The notes under the pieces: generated by a model
The model's input: only the letters and a program-made list of their open reading frames with translations
Told to the model about the DNA's origin: nothing
Database searches by the model: none
Position numbers and translations under genes: made by a program
Assembly: GCA_036389105.1 (NCBI GenBank)
Contig: DASVQK010000052.1
Span: forward strand, 1 to 58,890
Direction: 5' to 3'
From: AC-37 sp036389105
GTDB taxonomy: Bacteria > Actinomycetota > Thermoleophilia > Solirubrobacterales > Thermoleophilaceae
DNA length: 58,890 nt
In this document: positions 34,826 through 42,175 of the stretch, piece after piece
Layout of the letters: the number at the start of each line of letters is the position of its first letter
Numbering within the stretch: position 1 is the stretch's first letter

Positions 34826-35799
34826 TCGACCACTGGCCAGCCGCCGTCCCAGCGCAGGTTGTTGATGCCCAGGAACGAGGTGTAGTTCAGCCGCGAGTCG
34901 TACCAGTGGTAGACGAGCAGGTCGCGGTCCGTGTTCGGGTCGTGCACGACGGTCTGGCCGCCCGGCCCGACCACGTGGGCGTGCTGACTCAGGACCGGCG
35001 AGCTGCCGCCGCCGGTCATCGCCGTGCCGTTCCTGTCCACGTACGGCCCGGTCATCGAAGTCGAGCGGCCCACGCGGATCTCATAGGTCGGCCTCGAAGG
35101 GTTGATCAGCGCTGGGCAGCACGAGCCGTAGGACGCGAACAGGTAGTAGAAGCCGTCGCGCTTGAAGACGTACGCGCCCTCGATCGCGCTGCCCGAGGCG
35201 GGCTTGGCGAGGTGGATCGGGCTCGCGCCGCTCTTCACCTTTCCCGTCGACGGATCGAGCTCGATCGTGTAGATCCCGTTCCAGTACGAGCCGAAGGTGA
35301 GCCACCAGCGCCCGTCGTCGTCGACAAGCAGCGCAGGGTCGATCGCGTTGTACGGGTCGCCCTCGCGGCTCGCCAGCACGAGGCCCTTGTCCGTCCACGA
35401 CTGCGGCTCGGCGGTGAGGCTCGTGGCCAGGCCGATCGCCGAGTGCTGGCTTCCGACGCTCGACGGCGCGTAGTACATCCAGTAGCGCCCGTCGTGGTAG
35501 GAGACGTCGGGGGCCCAGTAGTTGCCGTTGCCGTACTGGCGCGTCCACTCCGGCACCGGGTCGAGCGGCCCTGGCCCGCGTACCCAGACGGTGCGGTCGG
35601 CCGAATAGCGCACCTGGTTGTGAGTGGAGAACAGCGCGTAGCGCGGCGTCCCGTTGCGGACCACGAGTGAGGGGTCGTGAGTCTGGGCGTCGCCGACGGC
35701 GGCCTGCGGCATCGGGAATTGGGCGCCGGCGGGGGCGGCGGCCGCGAGCGCGACGAGCGCCGCGAGCGCGAACGACAGCCTCAGGCCCCCCAGCCGCAT
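34822..35799 (-). CDS. secreted GH43 glycosidase (endo-arabinanase-like)
   Basis: A 325-residue exported five-bladed propeller enzyme (signal peptide MRLGGLRLSFALAALVALAA to about PAGAQ). The GH43 catalytic trio is visible: base Asp in THDPSLV, middle Asp in AIDPALLVD, general acid Glu 207 in SAIEGAYVFKRDG. WAPDVSYHDGRYWMYYA and FASYGSCC are typical of arabinan endo-1,5-alpha-L-arabinanases. It likely degrades plant arabinan outside the cell. It is first gene of a two-gene unit with the degenerate copy. Confidence 0.85.
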   Translation of the reverse strand: MRLGGLRLSFALAALVALAAAAPAGAQFPMPQAAVGDAQTHDPSLVVRNGTPRYALFSTHNQVRYSADRTVWVRGPGPLDPVPEWTRQYGNGNYWAPDVSYHDGRYWMYYAPSSVGSQHSAIGLATSLTAEPQSWTDKGLVLASREGDPYNAIDPALLVDDDGRWWLTFGSYWNGIYTIELDPSTGKVKSGASPIHLAKPASGSAIEGAYVFKRDGFYYLFASYGSCCPALINPSRPTYEIRVGRSTSMTGPYVDRNGTAMTGGGSSPVLSQHAHVVGPGGQTVVHDPNTDRDLLVYHWYDSRLNYTSFLGINNLRWDGGWPVVE

Positions 35800-36067
35800 G
35801 ACGGCGGGTATACCATGGCTCGCTCGCTGGAGCGATCACACGGCAAGAGGCTTCTCCGTGAGGAGCTCGGGCACGAACGGGAGCGCCAGCGCTACTTCAC
35901 GGAGGTCGTGACCAACCGCACCACTTAGTGGGTGCCGTGGAGGGGCGCGGCGGTGCCAACCGCGCGATGCCCCCCCACAAACCGGCCGTCCCACTGGATC
36001 GCGACGCCGCCGGTCCCGTCCGACTTGCCGAAGTCGGTCACCAGCTTGGTCGGAGTCGTCGTGAGCG

Positions 36068-36101
36068 GTTTGGGACCAGAAACTTCAGTTTGGTCCCAAA
36101 C
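36068..36101. repeat. GTTTGGGACC hairpin repeat, copy 1
   Basis: GTTTGGGACCA and TGGTCCCAAAC form a perfect 11-bp stem, with some further pairing inside the 12-base spacer. It is the first of three related hairpins (also 36309-36345 and 38122-38156) sharing GTTTGGGACC(A/T)GAA. The gap 35800-36159 otherwise shows no convincing gene. Confidence 0.55.
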
Positions 36102-36159
36102 GGGCGCCTACACCCAGCGCCGATCGCCCGCAAAACACCACCATATGCAGGAGTTCTGT

Positions 36160-36204
36160 AAATGGCGAGGGCCGGAATCGAACCGGCGACAGCACGATTT
36201 TCAG
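36160..36204 (-). repeat. tRNA-Phe 3'-part duplication, probable attachment site
   Basis: These 45 bases match 42888-42932 with a single mismatch (36192 versus 42920). They comprise the acceptor 3' strand, T arm, variable region and part of the anticodon arm of tRNA-Phe. Identity stops abruptly at TTTTCAG, and no 5' half follows. This is the classic footprint of a site-specific element that integrated into a tRNA 3' end: intact tRNA at 42891, duplicate at the far end of a 6.7-kb insert. No integrase is visible. Confidence 0.75.
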
Positions 36205-36212
36205 GGACACGC

Positions 36213-36239
36213 GGTTTCGCGACGACACGTCGCGAAACC
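36213..36239. repeat. perfect 12-bp hairpin next to the attachment-like repeat
   Basis: GGTTTCGCGACG, a 3-base loop (ACA), then CGTCGCGAAACC. It starts nine bases inside the putative element boundary. A recombinase-binding site, a folded end or a terminator are all possible; there is no T-run. Confidence 0.5.
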
Positions 36240-36308
36240 CCAAATGCGCGCCGTCACTCTTAGGTCGGCGCGGGCTGGATAGCCGCGGATTTACCGGGGA
36301 TCTCCGCG

Positions 36309-36345
36309 GGTTTGGGACCTGAAGCTGCATGCCAGGTCCCGATGC
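36309..36345. repeat. GTTTGGGACC hairpin repeat, copy 2
   Basis: GGGTTTGGGACCTGAAGC followed by AGGTCCCGATGCCCCACGGG, with GGGACCT/AGGTCCC pairing. It is alignable over about 48 bases with copy 3 at 38122. The rest of 36240-36721 holds no gene; a CCGCGGA/TCCGCGG dyad lies at about 36282-36308. Confidence 0.5.
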
Positions 36346-36721
36346 CCCACGGGCGCCCGAAGCAGCGACGGCGAAGGGAGAAACCGCGCCATCGAGACCT
36401 CCGAGGCATGTCCTCTCGACGGGACCCCGCGGGTGTCAGCTCGACGCGCGACCCGCACTTCTGGCTCAAGAGCCCAGCAAAGCGTGCGTGGTCGAGTCGC
36501 CGAAGCTCGGGGCGGCTCGTGACGCCACCCCAGGGCGCGTCGGAGGTCGCGGCTCGCGGAACGTCAATACGGGGACGAGCGAAAGGCCTCGGCGCCACCG
36601 CCGGCCGCGACTTGGCATCCGGTACGGCGGGCTCCCACGACGACCCGGTGCATCGCATGGCGACGGCGCTCCCCTTACGCCCGATCACCCACGGGCTGCC
36701 ATGGGCGAGCCGCCGACCGGT

Positions 36722-37903
36722 TCACCCGGCGGGCCCGTCGAACGCGAAGAAGTTGTTCCCGGACCAGCCGAGTTGCCAGTACCAGCTGATCCACGTGTTC
36801 GGCTCCGTGCGCGTGTCGAAGTACGTGTCCTGGCGGCAGTCGATCGCGACCGGGTTCGAGCTCGGACACGTCCCCTCGTGGTAGTACTGCCCCGGGTACA
36901 TGCCACCGTCGTCGTAGCACATGACGTCGATGCCGTCGGCGCAGTGGCTGTTCTTCGTTCCCTGCGGGGCGGTGACGTTGACCGCGCCGAGCGTGTGGAA
37001 CAGCTCATGCATCGGCACGTACGTGTGCCAGGTGCCCGGCTCTGCGTCGGTGCGCCCGCGCCACACCACGGAGTACATGGACGTCGTGTTGTTCCAGTTG
37101 TTCGCGCTCCGGTTCCACGCCCCCATCGCGTCCTGGCAGTAGCACTCGCCGATGCCGGCGGCTTGGCCCGAGCCGAACTGGGGGTACACGCCGTGGTCGT
37201 AGAAGATGAGGTACTTGCGCGGACCGCTGCCGTAGCACTGAGGCTGGCCCGTGCAGAAGCCGGCGTCTATCGCCGCCTGCCTGACCGCGGCGAAGGTGTT
37301 CGCCCCATAGTTGACGAACGCGGGCAGGCGGACGCTGACCTCGTCGTTGTAGCAGGGCGTCCTGATCTGCGCCGCCGGCCCGCCGCTGTTGAGCGCCGCC
37401 GCCCTGAGTGCGGCGTTCATTCGCCATAGCGCGTTGTTGATCGTGGGATAGAACTCGTCGCGCCGGTACGGGCTCGACGCGTGCCGGCCGTACAGGACCA
37501 CGATGCTGTTCACGTCTGGACCGTAGGAAATGCAGTACGGGGTATCGCCGAGGCCCCCAGGCAGCTGGTAGTTGGCGCCCGGCATGGCGACCGGGTCGGG
37601 CCCGTGCGTCATCGACAGCTCGCCGTCGCGCGCGCGCAGCAGGTACGACCCGCTCGGCAGCCGCCGGGCGGTGCCGAGGCCGTCCACCCGCCCGAACCCG
37701 CGCGTGCTCGGCGCCGCGCCGAGCGGCCGCGCCGGCGACCGGTTACGCGCGCCGACCGCCTTGAGCGCGGCCTCCAGCTCTCCGGTCGACTGTGGGGCCG
37801 CGGGCGGCGGTGTGGCCTGGCCCGGCCCGGCTGCGGCGCTGGCGAGAACGGCGAAGGCGGCAGCGACCCCCGCTGTGACTGAGGCGATGCGACTGGTGCG
37901 CAT
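36722..37903 (-). CDS. secreted HExxH zinc protease-like protein
   Basis: A 393-residue exported protein (signal peptide to about GPGQATP). Gluzincin/metzincin-like zinc motif PMHELFHTLGAV (His 299, Glu 300, His 303), followed by SHCADGIDVMCYDDGG, a Met-turn-like segment. Conserved Cys pairs (PYCISYG, TPCYNDE, FCTGQPQCYG, CYCQDAMGAW) suggest disulfides. Likely an extracellular protease of a family common in soil actinobacteria; not similar to the protease at 29099-30934 beyond the zinc motif. The whole gene is bracketed by hairpin repeat copies 2 and 3, so it may have moved as a cassette. Confidence 0.7.
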   Translation of the reverse strand: MRTSRIASVTAGVAAAFAVLASAAAGPGQATPPPAAPQSTGELEAALKAVGARNRSPARPLGAAPSTRGFGRVDGLGTARRLPSGSYLLRARDGELSMTHGPDPVAMPGANYQLPGGLGDTPYCISYGPDVNSIVVLYGRHASSPYRRDEFYPTINNALWRMNAALRAAALNSGGPAAQIRTPCYNDEVSVRLPAFVNYGANTFAAVRQAAIDAGFCTGQPQCYGSGPRKYLIFYDHGVYPQFGSGQAAGIGECYCQDAMGAWNRSANNWNNTTSMYSVVWRGRTDAEPGTWHTYVPMHELFHTLGAVNVTAPQGTKNSHCADGIDVMCYDDGGMYPGQYYHEGTCPSSNPVAIDCRQDTYFDTRTEPNTWISWYWQLGWSGNNFFAFDGPAG

Positions 37904-38121
37904 GGTCCTTCCCTTCTGGACTTGCGCTACGGCAACCGCAGCGTCAGCCAGCTAATCCCCTCGCCTCATCGGCCTTGAGGACACGAGAAGGGTTGAGCCC
38001 TACAGCGAGTCCGTCCGAGTACGAACGTAGATCCGCCGCGACTGGCTGTCAAGCCCCGGAATCGGAGACCGGTCTCGGCGTCGACGTGCGTGGATACCTG
38101 CGGATACCCGCAGTTGCCCTT

Positions 38122-38156
38122 GGGTTTGGGACCTGAAGCGGCCCCTCTGGTCCCAA
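38122..38156. repeat. GTTTGGGACC hairpin repeat, copy 3
   Basis: TGGGTTTGGGACCTGAAGCG and CTCTGGTCCCAATGACC form an 8-bp stem (TTGGGACC/GGTCCCAA). It abuts the truncated end of the transposase fragment, suggesting that an insertion or deletion ended here. A CTGCGG-ATAC-CCGCAG hairpin lies just before it at about 38097. Confidence 0.5.
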
Positions 38157-38160
38157 TGAC

Positions 38161-38376
38161 CTACGGGTGCACGGACAGCGGCAGCGCCCGGTTCAGCGCC
38201 GCGAGCAGCATGCGATCAGCCGGGCTGGGCTGCGGCCGCCCGAGCTGACGGCGCGCGATCGTGAGCTCGTGCCGGAGCACCAAGATCTCGAGCTCCTTGT
38301 GGTCGCTCGAGCGCATCCGCAGCGCGAGCAGCTGAAACGTCCCGCATAGCCCCCGGTAAAGCAACGCCCAGAGCAC
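38161..38376 (-). mobile_element. truncated transposase (integrase-core family), N-terminal fragment
   Basis: 71 codons read MRSSDHKELEILVLRHELTI, then ARRQLGRPQPSPADRMLLAA and LNRALP. This is the N-terminal signature of a DDE integrase-core transposase family (IS3/IS481-like) whose full proteins are about 330 residues. Homology stops at RALP, exactly where hairpin repeat copy 3 begins, and the catalytic domain is missing. It is a dead insertion-sequence remnant. Confidence 0.75.
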
Positions 38377-38501
38377 ACAGCACCTCCCAGGTAGCCCAGC
38401 ATGAAGCGCGGCAAGCTACCGACGCCGCCGTCACGTCGCGCGCTCAGGCCGAGCGCGGAATCGACTTTTCGAACCCTACGGGGGGTACATGTCAGCGGGT
38501 G

Positions 38502-38624
38502 CTGCGCTTGGACGTCACGCCGGACTACCTGACGATCAACGCCTAGCGCGTGACCGGCTGGCGTTACGACGAGAAGAATCCGCCGCGCGAGGGCTGCGTG
38601 CGGATCAAGCTCCGGGAACAGTAA
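38502..38624 (+). pseudogene. C-terminal remnant of a second metallophosphoesterase paralogue
   Basis: Forty-one codons read LRLDVTPDYLTINA-stop-RVTGWRYDEKNPPREGC and VRIKLREQ-stop. The last 40 residues of the protein at 25658-28075 are LRLDVTPDDLTVKTYGVTGW plus SDHEQNPPREDCVRIKLREQ, so this is the same C terminus with an in-frame TAG replacing Tyr. The rest of the gene is absent: a truncated, stop-containing copy. Confidence 0.8.
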
Positions 38625-38650
38625 GTAGCCCTTGGCGGACTCAAAAATAG

Positions 38651-38673
38651 TCCGTCCGGGAGATGTTCTGCGA
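38651..38673 (+). promoter_or_regulatory. GATGTT-type block upstream of small secreted gene
   Basis: TCCGTCCGGGAGATGTTCTG plus CG aligns at about 16 of 21 positions with the block before the LmbU-LuxR gene (CCGTTCGGCAGATGTTTTCG). It lies about 70 bases before the ATG at 38739. Candidate promoter or operator. Confidence 0.35.
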
Positions 38674-38738
38674 GATCGCATGGCCTAGCGTCGCTGATGC
38701 CCACCACGCCGATCGGCGTATGTCAATAAGGAGGAAGC

Positions 38739-39074
38739 ATGATTAGGAAGTTCGCGCTCGCGGCGCTGCTGACGGCTGCGCTCATAGCCATTGTCGCGGT
38801 TCCCGCGCTGGCTCACGAGGTGAAGATCTGGCACGGGGATGACACTTCCCGTGTTTGGGACACCCACACCCAAATCAACGCGTGCGATCACGAAGCAGAC
38901 GGCCACGGTGTCAGAGCGCATTGGAGGGACTCCGCCGGCAACATCAGCGTGGGTGATTGGGACCCGGATGGCTCGGGCGGGCCAGCGTGCGGCACGGATA
39001 ACCTTCCCAGCAGCGCGGTTCAGTTCCGCCTGTGTGAGAATGAGGTCGGCTGCACGGAGTGGTCGAACAAGTAG
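38739..39074 (+). CDS. small secreted Cys-rich protein, family of unknown function (copy 2)
   Basis: A 111-residue exported protein with a strong ribosome-binding site (AAGGAGG, 7 bases before ATG). The signal peptide MIRKFALAALLTAALIAIVA ends near PALAH. The mature part carries INACDHEADGHGVRAHWRD, GDWDPDG and FRLCENEVGCTEWSNK with four Cys, matching the order of motifs in copy 1 at 959-1303. No catalytic motif; possibly an extracellular effector or structural peptide. The paralogues lie beside different tRNA-Phe-like remnants. The following 317 bases (39075-39391) show no gene. Confidence 0.7.
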   Translation: MIRKFALAALLTAALIAIVAVPALAHEVKIWHGDDTSRVWDTHTQINACDHEADGHGVRAHWRDSAGNISVGDWDPDGSGGPACGTDNLPSSAVQFRLCENEVGCTEWSNK

Positions 39075-39391
39075 TGATGAAGAGTTGAGCGGCGGGGGCG
39101 GCGCGCTCAAAGGTGCCGCCCGCGGCCCTATGGCCAGTCGTGTCGCTTCTGCGTAATAACGGGCTGATGGCACTCGCCGCCGCGTGCTCTTCCGCTTTAC
39201 GATCGCCTACGCGTCGACCTCACGCGCTTGGCAGCCACGACGCTCGACTATGCCAAACAAGACGCAGTCCTGTCGGACACAGTACATGGCTAGATGTGCT
39301 TGACGTAATCGCGTCTTATCGAGCGCTGCGCCTCTAAGCGGCCAGGGACGTGGTCGCCACGTCACTGGAGCGTGCCCCCAGACGAGCCGCT

Positions 39392-39796
39392 CTACGAAAC
39401 GCCGGCCTTGCGCTGGTGCTTCGCGGCGAGCTGCGGGTTTGAGCCTTCCTGATGCGGATCGTAGTACTGGTACTCGAACGCGACGGCGTCTCCGGCGTTC
39501 AAGATGGTGGTGTCAATTCCCGTCTCGCTCGACGTGCCATTGACAAAGAACTCCCAGTAGACGCCCGGCTGGTCGCCGATCTGCTCGATCTCCTCGAGGA
39601 AGTACCCCCATGACTCGCCGTAGTAGGCGACAGAGAAACCATAATTCTGGTCCGTACGAAGGTTGTAGGCACCCTCGAGCGCCTGCTGCGCGTTCATGCC
39701 GTTCGTCCAGGGCACGCCCTGGACGTCGACGATCGTGTTTCCGAGAATCGTCGCGCTCACGGACACCGTGTTGCCGTTACTCACTGCCTCCCCCAT
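39392..39796 (-). CDS. DUF4430-like (transcobalamin-like) domain protein
   Basis: A 134-residue protein with the DUF4430/intrinsic-factor-C-like pattern: VDVQGVPWTNGMNAQQALEG, NYGFSVAYYGESWGYFLEEI, GVYWEFFVNGTSSETGIDTT and LNAGDAVAFEYQYYD. Such domains are usually exported or anchored in cobalamin-binding or surface proteins, but here there is no signal peptide or anchor. It may therefore be cytoplasmic, or translated from a shortened gene. Its base composition is visibly less GC-rich than the flanks, consistent with foreign origin. Confidence 0.65.
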   Translation of the reverse strand: MGEAVSNGNTVSVSATILGNTIVDVQGVPWTNGMNAQQALEGAYNLRTDQNYGFSVAYYGESWGYFLEEIEQIGDQPGVYWEFFVNGTSSETGIDTTILNAGDAVAFEYQYYDPHQEGSNPQLAAKHQRKAGVS

Positions 39797-40245
39797 TCCT
39801 CGCTCCAGACACTCTAGCCACTTTTAGCGCGCCGAACCGGTTGCTGTCCCTCGGTCGGTTGGGTGGGCTGATCGAGCAGGTCCGCGTCGATCACCCCGCC
39901 CGTGGACGCCAGCATGGCAAGCGCGCTAGCAGCTGTTCTGCGCAATCGCGAGGAAGACCACGGAGAAAGGCGTGTGGCGGTGCGCTCAGCGCTTGCTTAT
40001 GAAGAACGAGAGGATCCTAAGCGAGCGGAATCCGCCGGCGCTGCTCAATCAGGACCGTTCGAAGCCAGAGCGCGTCGTGTAGAACCGAATGGCGGGCCGA
40101 ACGGCGGGAGTAGCTGAGGCGATCCCGTAGCCACTCGGCCTCTGAGGCTCATATCGAGCCCGCACCGCGGGTCCGGTCGCAGGGCTCACACCTAGCTAAG
40201 GCCGTGGCCGCGTTATGCCTCGTCCGCCATTCGGGTGGATCCACC
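39797..40245. other. non-coding or decayed stretch
   Basis: No intact gene is seen in these 449 bases. A 26-codon open frame from ATG 40003 (MKNERILSERNPPALLNQDR...) lacks a ribosome-binding site and any recognised family, and is not supported as a gene. Confidence 0.4.
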
Positions 40246-40455
40246 TCAGCCGCCACGCTTGATGCGGAACTTCCCCGGCTCGGTGCGCTCGACGAAACGG
40301 CCCCGCTTCGCGTTCACCGCGAGCTGGGCGGCGAGGGTCTGCTCCGGCGTCTTGCCCTTGAGGCCCGGGGCGAGCTTGCGCTCGCGGATCTCCGCGTAGA
40401 TCTCGCCCGCCGTCATCGGGTTGCGCTTGCCGCGCAACACCTCCATCGCCGCCAT
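40246..40455 (-). CDS. HARE-HTH domain protein (possibly 5'-frameshifted)
   Basis: A 69-residue open frame holding a HARE-HTH (winged-helix) domain: MAAMEVLRGKRNPMTAGEIY, AEIRERKLAPGLKGKTPEQT, LAAQLAVNAKRGRFVERTEP, GKFRIKRGG. Such domains occur with restriction enzymes, RNA polymerase delta and chromatin proteins and bind nucleic acid. Upstream, other frames read SEQHKYVTEAEAEDGAKPKA and AQRGPREGST, a plausible charged N-terminal tail. An ideal AAGGAGGAGCA-GTG overlaps the SSB stop but hits a stop after six codons. The gene may therefore have lost its 5' part through two frameshifts. It forms a unit with the SSB-like gene. Confidence 0.6.
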   Translation of the reverse strand: MAAMEVLRGKRNPMTAGEIYAEIRERKLAPGLKGKTPEQTLAAQLAVNAKRGRFVERTEPGKFRIKRGG

Positions 40456-40542
40456 ATCGTCGAGCCCTCGCGTGGCCCGCGCTGCGCGGCCTTCGGCTTG
40501 GCGCCGTCTTCGGCTTCGGCTTCTGTTACGTACTTGTGTTGC

Positions 40543-40845
40543 TCACTGCTCCTCCTTCGGGTCCTTTTGTTCTGGCGGCAGGTCGAGCTGGTCGATCAGC
40601 ACCGAGTGATCGACCCGCCATCCCTCCGGCGTGCGGTGCTTGTCCTGCTCGATCCGCCCCGTCACGCCGATGCGGTCGCCGCGCCGGAGCTGCTCGGCGC
40701 AATCGCGCGCCTCGAGCCCGAACGTGGTGACCGCGACGTAGACGACGCCCGGCTCTCGCCGGTCGCCGCTGGCGTGCCGCGGCACGGCGAGCCGCATCCG
40801 GCAGCGGACCGGCTCGGCGCCGTCCTCGTGTAGCTCGGGGGGCAC
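40543..40845 (-). CDS. single-stranded DNA-binding protein-like OB-fold, N-terminally short
   Basis: A 100-residue SSB-type OB fold: ELHEDGAEPVRCRMRLAVPR, VVYVAVTTFGLEARDCAEQL, RRGDRIGVTGRIEQDKHRTP, VLIDQLDLPP. The first OB strand normally starting SSB (GRLTRDPEL) is replaced by VPPEL after a GTG, so about a dozen residues are missing. The usual acidic C-terminal tip (DDDIPF type) is also absent; the end is KDPKEEQ. It may be an accessory or decaying SSB. Its stop overlaps the GTG preceding the HARE-HTH frame. This location inside the tRNA-Phe-bounded segment fits mobile-element replication or repair functions. Confidence 0.6.
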   Translation of the reverse strand: MPPELHEDGAEPVRCRMRLAVPRHASGDRREPGVVYVAVTTFGLEARDCAEQLRRGDRIGVTGRIEQDKHRTPEGWRVDHSVLIDQLDLPPEQKDPKEEQ

Positions 40846-40957
40846 AGGACGCCGAAACGCGCGACTGCCTAGATGCCGCTCAAGCGCGCCGGCCTCGCTG
40901 TCGTAGGCGCGATGAGCACCCGCGTAAGATCACTTGAGTGGCCCGGGCAGGTGAAGC

Positions 40958-41287
40958 GTGAACCGTATCGCCGCTGCCGCTGCCAGCTTCGGCCTCATGG
41001 CACTCGCCGGGGTATGGGGAGGGCTTGCCTTCCTTGTTCTGGGCTATCGAATTGACGACTACTGCGAGGACGCGGACATCTGCACCGACGCCGCGCCAAT
41101 CCGAGCGTGCGCGCAGCTCCTGATCGCGATCGTCGGTGTCGTCTCGACGTTTCAGCTTGCAGGCGCGGGTGTCCGCTACGCGTCGACGGGTGAAACGCCG
41201 GGCGAGAAGGTCCGCCGCCGGGTCGTCCCGGCGGGGGCCTCTCTCGTCCTGTGGCTCCTCATCGTGGGGACGCTCAGATTTCCGTGA
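40958..41287 (+). CDS. small membrane protein of unknown function
   Basis: A 109-residue protein with three hydrophobic helices: AAAASFGLMALAGVWGGLAF, ACAQLLIAIVGVVSTFQLAG, PAGASLVLWLLIVGTL. A Cys-containing loop YCEDADICTDAAPIRAC lies between helices 1 and 2. The start is a GTG at 40958 (AGGTGAAGC just before). Its 3' end overlaps by 14 bases the end of the frameshifted minus-strand frame. No family recognised. Confidence 0.5.
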   Translation: MNRIAAAAASFGLMALAGVWGGLAFLVLGYRIDDYCEDADICTDAAPIRACAQLLIAIVGVVSTFQLAGAGVRYASTGETPGEKVRRRVVPAGASLVLWLLIVGTLRFP

Positions 41288-41604
41288 CCCGCGCCGGGCG
41301 TGTGCGGGTGCCGTCCGGCTGAACGACGCGGACGGCCCGCAGCACGTCGTACCCCTGGCGGCGAACCTCGGTTGGTCCGACCCCCGACGACACCAGGATC
41401 GCCCAAGGACTGCGTGTTGTCCCCCGCGGCGAAGCGGTAGTAGTAGATCCGCTTGATCCCGAGCCGGTCGTAGCGGGGGTCATCGAGGAGACTGGTGACG
41501 AATCGCACCCCCTCGCACTGCTCCCAGTCGTCCGCCTTGAGCACCTGCCTGAAGCGCGGGAGGTGCTTCCTCGGGATGGCCCTCTTCGTCACGGTGAACT
41601 CCAC
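41274..41604 (-). pseudogene. frameshifted gene of unknown function
   Basis: From about 41604 one frame reads FTVTKRAIPRKHLPRFRQVL, KADDWEQCEGVRFVTSLLDD, PRYDRLGIKRIYYYRFAAGD, NTQSLG. Near 41400 protein-like sequence continues in another frame: ILVSSGVGPTEVRRQGYDVL, RAVRVVQPDGTRTRPARVTE, I, stop at 41274. Coding-like sequence (ELRFFHEEFERRSLWLTETG) also extends upstream without a start. It is best explained as one broken gene with a single-base frameshift and a missing 5' end. Family not recognised. Confidence 0.45.
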
Positions 41605-41820
41605 TGACGCACCGGTCTCCGTGAGCCAGAGACTCCTCCGTTCGAACTCTTCGTGGAAGAAGCGGAGCTCGCGTACGCCGTCGCCTCTCCCGTTGCCCCC
41701 ACGCCCGCACAGGTCGGGCTCAACGGGTCCTCCTGACCCACAGCGGCCGAGCTGCTCCGTCGAGCTATTCGCGCTTCCCGGAAACCGCGCAGGCTCAGGT
41801 CTGCTTCCCGCGCGTCCCCC

Positions 41821-42162
41821 TCACCCGCGCGAGCGTCGCCCCAGGTACAGCAAGATCAGCCCGGCTGGCAGCAGGATCACGAGCGCGTAGGTAACGGGAA
41901 TCCAGTCTTCGTCCGGTTGCTCGAGGACGTCGAGGCCAACCAGCGCGTCATACACCAGCGACATGAGGACCCATGACAGCGGCAGCAGATAACGGCCCCG
42001 ACCAAGCGGCGCCGCCCCGGCAACGATCAGTCCGGCCGCGGTCACCATCCATAGAACCGGTATGAGCGCGTTGTCGATCAGTCGTCCTCCGACGAGGACC
42101 AGCGGATAGACCGCGACGACGTACGTCCCCGCCGCCAAGACGTGGGGTCTGAGCGAAGACAC
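41821..42162 (-). CDS. small polytopic membrane protein
   Basis: A 113-residue protein with about four hydrophobic helices (VLAAGTYVVAVYPLVLVGG; LIPVLWMVTAAGLIVAGAA; YLLPLSWVLMSLVYDALVGL; IPVTYALVILLPAGLILLYL) and a basic C terminus. No family is recognised. It lies in the decayed segment but is itself intact; start ATG at 42162. Confidence 0.5.
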   Translation of the reverse strand: MSSLRPHVLAAGTYVVAVYPLVLVGGRLIDNALIPVLWMVTAAGLIVAGAAPLGRGRYLLPLSWVLMSLVYDALVGLDVLEQPDEDWIPVTYALVILLPAGLILLYLGRRSRG

Positions 42163-42175
42163 AGCCTGGTCGATG

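Noticed and set aside
35815..35928. 37-codon plus-strand frame (MARSLERSHGKRLLREELGH...)
   Set aside because: No ribosome-binding site, no recognised family, and a protein-like fragment (KLVTDFGKSDGTGGVAIQWD...) overlaps on the other strand; neither has a credible start.
35925..36107. Minus-strand open stretch ending GRFVGGHRAVGTAAPLHGTH
   Set aside because: Protein-like but no start codon, and it runs through the hairpin repeat; possibly a fragment, not supportable as a gene.
40003..40083. Short frame MKNERILSERNPPALLNQDR...
   Set aside because: Only 26 codons, no ribosome-binding site, no family.
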